Below, piece after piece: positions 14,577 to 18,731 of a stretch of 18,731 nt of DNA. The notes below the pieces were generated by a model that saw only the letters and a list, made by a program, of their open reading frames with translations, did not search any database and was not told the DNA's origin. How positions within the stretch are numbered: position 1 is the first letter of the stretch; each line of letters opens with the position of its first letter. A program made the position numbers and the translations under genes. Origin of the DNA: Clostridia bacterium (GTDB lineage Bacteria > Bacillota > Clostridia > Christensenellales > DTU072); NCBI GenBank assembly GCA_028701415.1, contig JAQVQU010000023.1:1-18731 (forward strand), written 5' to 3'.

Positions 14577-14601
14577 TCCAAACTTGTGTTTGGATTTTTT
14601 T
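14577..14601 (+). terminator. Intrinsic terminator of cdaA
   Basis: TCCAAAC (14577-14583) and GTTTGGA (14588-14594) form a perfect 7-bp stem with loop TTGT, followed by seven T residues. It closes the cdaA transcript before any cdaR. Confidence 0.9.
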
Positions 14602-14621
14602 GTTTGGTTACATTTTAAACA

Positions 14622-14830
14622 CGAATTCTTAGAATGAAAGGAGACAAGATTAGAAAGTGTTAAAAGATATTATTAAAGGTTCTAGAAAGAGAAAATATCG
14701 TTTATAAAAGAGTGCAATATTATCGCTGGAAATTCTAAAAGATTGAAGGCGCTACATTAGAGGGAATAAGACAATACAGATAAAGTTCTAGAAGATAGAA
14801 AGGCTCAGAAAGTATAAGTTTAGAATTCAA
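14622..14830. repeat. Degenerate ~53-base periodic repeat, non-coding
   Basis: Between the cdaA terminator and the DUF1015 promoter no gene is seen. Instead, variants of TTCTARAA-GA occur with their TTCT at 14626, 14680, 14733 and 14786, spacings of 54, 53 and 53 bases. The second and third units also share ATATTAT before the core. Identity between units is only about 60 percent by eye in a purine-rich region, so this could be a decayed tandem repeat or chance. Confidence 0.3.
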
Positions 14831-14844
14831 GGTTTTGAAATTCA

Positions 14845-14874
14845 TTGTTTTTTTGCTTTTATTTGTGTGATAAT
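14845..14874 (+). promoter_or_regulatory. Promoter of the DUF1015 gene
   Basis: TTGTTT (14845-14850), 18 bases, then GATAAT (14869-14874) preceded by TGT, an extended -10. The predicted start near 14881 gives a leader of about 20 bases with GAGGAGG. Confidence 0.5.
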
Positions 14875-14900
14875 AAATGCTGATTATAGAGGAGGGTATT

Positions 14901-16127
14901 ATGAGTTATATTAAAGTACCAAAAATTTTATTGCCGCAAAATGTTGATATGTCCAAGTGGGCAACAATAGCTTGCGACCAATTCACCGCAAGGCCAAAGT
15001 ACTGGAGCGAACTTGAAAACTATATAGCAAATAGTCCTAGCACATATAAACTTGTGTTTCCTGAGATTTATTTGAATAAGGGAGATGGGGATAAACGGAT
15101 TTTTTCCATTAATTCAGAGATGAAAAAGTATTATGAAATAGGATTATTTAAAGAAATAAATAATTTTGTTCTTGTTGAGAGGGAAGTCGAGAATGGAGGA
15201 AAAAGAATTGGTCTAATGATATCTATTGACTTAGATGCATATGATTGGCACCGGGTCAGAGTCCCAATTAGAGCAACCGAAGATACTCTTACCGAAAGAT
15301 TGCCTGTAAGAATAAAGATAAGAGAGAATGCAATTTTAGAATCGCCTCACGCAATCGCCTTGATAGACAATCCTGAAAAAGATATAATTGAGCCTTTATA
15401 TGAAAAAAGAAAGAATTATAACAAGTTATACGATTTTGAATTAAATATGGGAGGAGGGAATATTAAAGGATATGAAGTCCCCCAATCAGAGAAGATTATC
15501 CCTAAAATATTATCACTATTGGATCCAAAGGAGCAGTTAAAGAAATATGGTATTGATGCTGGAGTACTAATGGTTATTGGGGATGGGAACCACTCGGTAG
15601 CAACAGCAAAGGTGACTTGGGAAAATATTAAACCAAGTTTGACTGAAGCAGAAAAAGAGAACCATCCCTCAAGATATATGCTTATCGAGTTGATAAACAT
15701 ATATAGTGGAGTGGATTTCAAGCCAATACATAGAATTATCTATAATCCCTCTCCCGATTTTTTACCAGGGTTATCGAAAGAGCTGGAGGGGACAAATAAA
15801 ATTAAAATAATATTTAGTAACCATGAAGAAACAATTAAGGCTCCTAATATTGCAAGTTATACGATAATGGGTGTACAAAAATATATAGAAAATTATTTAA
15901 AAAATAATCCAAAATGTGAAGTTGATTACATCCATAATGAAGAACATCTAAAAGAAGCAGTGACAGAGTCAGAAAACAATACTATCGGAATAGTAATGCC
16001 TTCTTTTCCAAGAGAAGAACTGGTTAACTTTGTTGTAAATGTAGGGAATCTTCCTAAAAAAGCCTTTTCAATAGGTGAACCTCAACATAAGAGATACTAT
16101 TTGGAAATGAGAAAAATTTTAAAATAA
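14901..16127 (+). CDS. DUF1015 family protein
   Basis: Soluble protein of a widespread but uncharacterised family, 408 residues, the expected length. Near the N-terminus LPQNVDMSKWATIACDQFTARPKYW (about 11-35) is typical, and the conserved motif VIGDGNHSVATAKVTWE lies at about 228-244. The C-terminal end SIGEPQHKRYYLEMRKIL also fits. The start is the ATG at 14901, because GAGGAGG ends six bases before it; an in-frame ATG eight codons upstream overlaps the promoter. The DGNH motif recalls the DGHHR segment of ParB-like folds, including the serine kinases SerK and SbnI. A phosphotransfer role is therefore conceivable but only inferred. It has its own promoter and terminator and precedes aspartate kinase. 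Confidence 0.88.
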   Translation: MSYIKVPKILLPQNVDMSKWATIACDQFTARPKYWSELENYIANSPSTYKLVFPEIYLNKGDGDKRIFSINSEMKKYYEIGLFKEINNFVLVEREVENGGKRIGLMISIDLDAYDWHRVRVPIRATEDTLTERLPVRIKIRENAILESPHAIALIDNPEKDIIEPLYEKRKNYNKLYDFELNMGGGNIKGYEVPQSEKIIPKILSLLDPKEQLKKYGIDAGVLMVIGDGNHSVATAKVTWENIKPSLTEAEKENHPSRYMLIELINIYSGVDFKPIHRIIYNPSPDFLPGLSKELEGTNKIKIIFSNHEETIKAPNIASYTIMGVQKYIENYLKNNPKCEVDYIHNEEHLKEAVTESENNTIGIVMPSFPREELVNFVVNVGNLPKKAFSIGEPQHKRYYLEMRKILK

Positions 16128-16159
16128 TATCTATAAATCTAATTAAGTATTATGTTTAA

Positions 16160-16188
16160 AGCCGGCATGTTAAATATGTCGGTTTTTT
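16160..16188 (+). terminator. Intrinsic terminator of the DUF1015 gene
   Basis: AGCCGGCAT (16160-16168) pairs with ATGTCGGTT (16176-16184), with two G-U pairs and a seven-base loop; a run of six T residues occupies 16183-16188. Confidence 0.85.
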
Positions 16189-16310
16189 AAAAAATGGATA
16201 AAAAAACAACATTTGACTCTTGCAATAAGAAACATGATAATTTATTGAGCTTAAGGTACAAAAACTATTATTTTACTATATTAAAAATGGCAGGAAAATA
16301 TTTAATGCGC

Positions 16311-16339
16311 TTGACATTTTGTGTTATTCATAATAATGT
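16311..16339 (+). promoter_or_regulatory. Probable promoter of lysC
   Basis: A perfect TTGACA (16311-16316) followed after 17 bases by TAATGT (16334-16339), a weak -10. Downstream lies the 10-bp palindrome ATTGCGCAAT (16356-16365), overlapping GCGCAATGCGC, which would be in the leader. No lysine riboswitch is seen, so feedback is probably at the enzyme. Confidence 0.5.
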
Positions 16340-16384
16340 TGAGAATATTCTTTTTATTGCGCAATGCGCGAGGTATGGTATTAG

Positions 16385-17704
16385 ATGAAAGTATGTAAGT
16401 TTGGTGGAACATCAATGGCGACTGCTTCTGCACTCGGGAAAGTTAAGCAGATAATTGAGTCGGACCCAATGAGAAGATTTGTAGTGGTTTCAGCCCCGGG
16501 AAAACGTTTTTCAGGAGATGAAAAAGTAACAGATCTTTTGTACCAGGCATTCGAAGAAAAACTTGTCGATGGGAACTGCCATTCCACAATGCTGAGAATA
16601 AGGGATAGATTTTTGAGCATTAGAGACGAGTTGAAACTTGATTTAGATATTGAAAAATATCTTGATGAAGTGGAAGAGGGTATTAATTTCTCAGAGAACC
16701 AGGACTATGCTGCTTCAAGGGGAGAATACCTTGCTGCCCTTCTTGTATCTAATTATTTGAATTATGAATTTATTGACGCAGAAGAAATAGTTAAATTTAA
16801 AATAGATGGCTCTTATGATTTAGAAATTACAGAAGACCTCATTTCACGACTTAAGGATAAGAAAGAAGGGGTGGTTATTCCAGGCTTTTACGGAAGAAAA
16901 CCTGATGGAGAGATAAAAACTTTTACTAGAGGTGGTTCTGATTTTACTGGTGCAATCGTTGCGGGTGCAATTGATGCGACCGTATACGAGAACTGGACTG
17001 ATGTGAATGGATTTATGATCGCAGACCCGAAAATAGTAAAAAATCCCTTTTATATTGATGTAATAAGCTACGAAGAATTGAGGGAGCTCTCCTACATGGG
17101 CGCAAGTGTATTGCACCCGGATAGTGTATTCCCTGTTCAAGCTAAAAGTATTCCGATAAACATAAGGAATACTTTCGAAGCTCAAAATCCAGGAACTATG
17201 ATTCTTGCAAAAAGTGCAAGAGATGACGTGGATGACTACCCAGTAACTGGAATCGCTGGAAGAAAAGGAAATGCAACCATTAACCTAAAGAAATCTTTAA
17301 TGAATAATGAACTTGGTTTTGTGAGAAGAGTTCTGTCGGTGCTTGAAAGGTGCGGGATTTCAGTAGAACATATTCCTACAGGAATAGACACTATGAGCGT
17401 TGTTTTATCGGAAAAGGGATTTGAAATTGTTCCTGAAGAAAAAGTTATTACGGATATAAAAATAGCGGTCAATCCGGATTGTATTGAAGTGACCCACTCA
17501 CTTTCTCTTATAGCAATTGTGGGGCACGGAATGGCAAGGAGGAAGGGAACTGCTGCTAGAGTTTTCTCGGCTCTTGCAAAAAACAATATTAACGTAAGAA
17601 TGATAGACCAAGGATCATCGGAAATCAATATAATTGTTGGGGTAGAAGACAAAGATTTTGAAAATGCCATACGAAGCATATATGATGAGTTTTTTGTGGA
17701 CTAG
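16385..17704 (+). CDS. lysC: Aspartate kinase, monofunctional
   Basis: Phosphorylates aspartate to 4-aspartyl phosphate, the first step to lysine, diaminopimelate, threonine and methionine. The 439 residues contain KFGGTS (5-10), SAPGKRFSGDEKVTDLL (36-52), the TRGGSDFTGA catalytic segment (about 179-188) with ENWTDVNG after it, and YMGASVLHPDSV (about 237-248). Two C-terminal ACT domains follow (about 305-439, with VRRVLSVLERCGISVEHIPT and ALAKNNINVRMIDQGSSEIN), the usual site of lysine or threonine inhibition. There is no homoserine dehydrogenase domain. The ATG is fixed because the KFGGTS strand begins immediately; its ribosome binding site is poor (GAGG eleven bases away), suggesting low or regulated translation. 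It stands alone, after the DUF1015 gene. Confidence 0.95.
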   Translation: MKVCKFGGTSMATASALGKVKQIIESDPMRRFVVVSAPGKRFSGDEKVTDLLYQAFEEKLVDGNCHSTMLRIRDRFLSIRDELKLDLDIEKYLDEVEEGINFSENQDYAASRGEYLAALLVSNYLNYEFIDAEEIVKFKIDGSYDLEITEDLISRLKDKKEGVVIPGFYGRKPDGEIKTFTRGGSDFTGAIVAGAIDATVYENWTDVNGFMIADPKIVKNPFYIDVISYEELRELSYMGASVLHPDSVFPVQAKSIPINIRNTFEAQNPGTMILAKSARDDVDDYPVTGIAGRKGNATINLKKSLMNNELGFVRRVLSVLERCGISVEHIPTGIDTMSVVLSEKGFEIVPEEKVITDIKIAVNPDCIEVTHSLSLIAIVGHGMARRKGTAARVFSALAKNNINVRMIDQGSSEINIIVGVEDKDFENAIRSIYDEFFVD

Positions 17705-17791
17705 TCAGCAGAAAAAATTTGCAATGATATTATCCGCCTAAGAGGGACACTTAAGAAATTATAAGCTTTCAAAGTTTTAAAAGGGAAAGAA

Positions 17792-18322
17792 TTAATTTTC
17801 CACTAATTGTTCATAAAGCATCCGGTATACTTCGGGTGCTTTTTCATTCCAATTTGCAGAAATAGAAGTTGCAATAGCTCTGGTCGCCACTACAAGCTTT
17901 AAATCTATTAGTGTTTGAGTAACTTCCATAATTTTCAAAGAAACAGTATAGGAACCGTCATTATTCTTGAAGTAATCTGAGATGAACTCCTGTTTTTTAC
18001 GATAGTTGATTCTATGTTGCTTAACAAACTCTTTGACTTCATCTTGTGTAGATAGTGGGATATCATTGTAAAAGTGGGCTAGGCAGATTCTCCCATCAGA
18101 AGTTAACGAAACCAGGGGTGTTCTTGAGCTTTGCGAAGAGATTTTTGTTGCTAAGCCGCTTTGAATAATTTCATTAATAACCTGTTTGCAATATAAATAG
18201 GGGATCCAGTTGTTATCAATGGAACACATTTCAAGAAGGAGATCCTCGCTTACTGGCATCTCCAGTTTTTCTAGCACAAAAAGAACTAGAAGCTTATTGT
18301 TGGTATTTTCATCGTGTATCAC
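17792..18322 (-). CDS. DUF4364 family protein (winged-helix-like)
   Basis: Protein of a family found mainly in Clostridia, 176 residues, the usual length. The N-terminal half has the typical order NKLLVLFVLEKLEMPVSEDLLLEM (about 8-31), YLYCKQVINEIIQSGL (about 42-57) and VSLTSDGRICLAHF (about 71-84), resembling a PadR-type winged helix with a wing turn at TSDG. The C-terminal half has IDLKLVVATRAIATSISANW (about 142-161). A regulatory role is likely from fold but no target is known. The start is the GTG at 18322, preceded by GGTGGG; the spacing is short. It is convergent with lysC, and the 87-base gap between them shows no strong terminator. Confidence 0.85.
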   Translation of the reverse strand: MIHDENTNNKLLVLFVLEKLEMPVSEDLLLEMCSIDNNWIPYLYCKQVINEIIQSGLATKISSQSSRTPLVSLTSDGRICLAHFYNDIPLSTQDEVKEFVKQHRINYRKKQEFISDYFKNNDGSYTVSLKIMEVTQTLIDLKLVVATRAIATSISANWNEKAPEVYRMLYEQLVEN

Positions 18323-18396
18323 AATCCCACCACTGAAAGCTTTTCTGCGTGAAGAAAAATGTTTTAAAAATCTAATCTAATCGGCGCAGGAATTTT

Positions 18397-18425
18397 ATTA
18401 TATCACACAAGTTTTTTTATGTACA
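18397..18425 (-). promoter_or_regulatory. Promoter of the DUF4364 gene
   Basis: On the minus strand TGTACA (18420-18425), 17 bases, then a perfect TATAAT (18397-18402) preceded by TGA, an extended -10. The leader would be about 70 bases. Confidence 0.62.
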
Positions 18426-18731
18426 TATGAAAAATGTAGGTAAAAATAAAGGAGAAAAATATAACCCTTCCTGCCACAACATATAGTGTTTCAGATTTTT
18501 ATTGACTACAATAACAAACCAAAAGCCAAAATTACGAAAATAGAATTTTATAGTTAATGTAACAACTGTTTAGAAAATGCCTTGCGCATAAGTAAAAATT
18601 CCATTTTAAATTTTACTTTTCTGGGATAAGTAGCCTTTTATTGATTGTTCCTTAAACTATAATGATTTAAGGACTCATTGTTATTCCCCCCAAAAAAAGA
18701 CTGTAAATAGGGTTTATCTGAAGAGGGATAA
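18426..18731. other. Non-coding end of window with an inverted repeat around a -10-like box
   Basis: No gene is seen. AAGTAAAA (18590-18597) and TTTTACTT (18611-18618) form an AT-rich hairpin. CCTTAAA (18650-18656) and TTTAAGG (18666-18672) flank a TATAAT at 18658-18663, which could be a promoter with an overlapping operator on the plus strand. The last bases contain AGAGGG (18722-18727), which could be a ribosome binding site for a gene starting beyond the edge. Confidence 0.3.

Noticed and set aside
16189..16384. Lysine riboswitch before lysC
   Set aside because: None of the L-box conserved segments I know are visible and the leader from the promoter is too short.
16194..16388. Open frame of 64 residues before lysC
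   Set aside because: No ribosome binding site, AT-biased composition, and it covers the lysC promoter and leader.

Overview
The window reads as chromosomal DNA of a low-GC, Gram-positive anaerobe of the class Clostridia (genus not resolvable). The signs are an AT-rich composition, strong AGGAGG-type ribosome binding sites, frequent GTG/TTG starts, SigA-like promoters (TTGACA/TATAAT) and several Firmicutes-type genes (DUF4364, CdaA, DUF7000, DUF3795). No phage, transposon, CRISPR or plasmid gene is visible. These are recognition calls from sequence and memory of the families; no database search was run.

Layout. (1) Positions 1-4680, minus strand: an Lrp/AsnC regulator, the soluble domain of proton-pumping transhydrogenase (pntA1), a fused membrane/NADP subunit (pntA2-pntB) and, after a separate promoter, glutamate dehydrogenase cut by the window edge. 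Together they look like an amino-acid-responsive module linking glutamate deamination to NAD(H)/NADP(H) balance. (2) 4810-5233: two divergent single tRNA genes, Leu(CAA) on minus and Pro(CGG) on plus, each with promoter and terminator. (3) 5315-6873, minus: a GNAT acetyltransferase and an HSL-type esterase. (4) 7027-8069, plus: a cysteine-rich DUF3795 protein and a DUF7000 gene broken by a one-base frameshift in a T7 run. (5) 8119-8571, plus: a small flavodoxin, facing across a shared terminator a minus-strand pair (8641-11386): a CrtI/RetSat-type flavoprotein overlapping an FNR-type reductase that carries a C-terminal [2Fe-2S] domain. (6) 11654-14601, plus: holA, an unknown multi-pass membrane protein, and the diadenylate cyclase cdaA, not followed by cdaR or glmM. 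(7) 14602-17704, plus: a repeat-like non-coding stretch, a DUF1015 protein and aspartate kinase. (8) 17792-18425, minus: a DUF4364 protein, then a 300-base non-coding end.

The points most worth a second look are the pntA2-pntB fusion with an atypical NADP 2'-phosphate loop, the 19-bp palindrome before the lrp-pnt promoter, the DUF7000 frameshift on a canonical slippery heptamer, the RetSat-like/reductase pair, the holA promoter that implies a leaderless start, and the degenerate ~53-base periodic repeat before the DUF1015 gene. I did not find a convincing wholly new system; most of the window is housekeeping metabolism.
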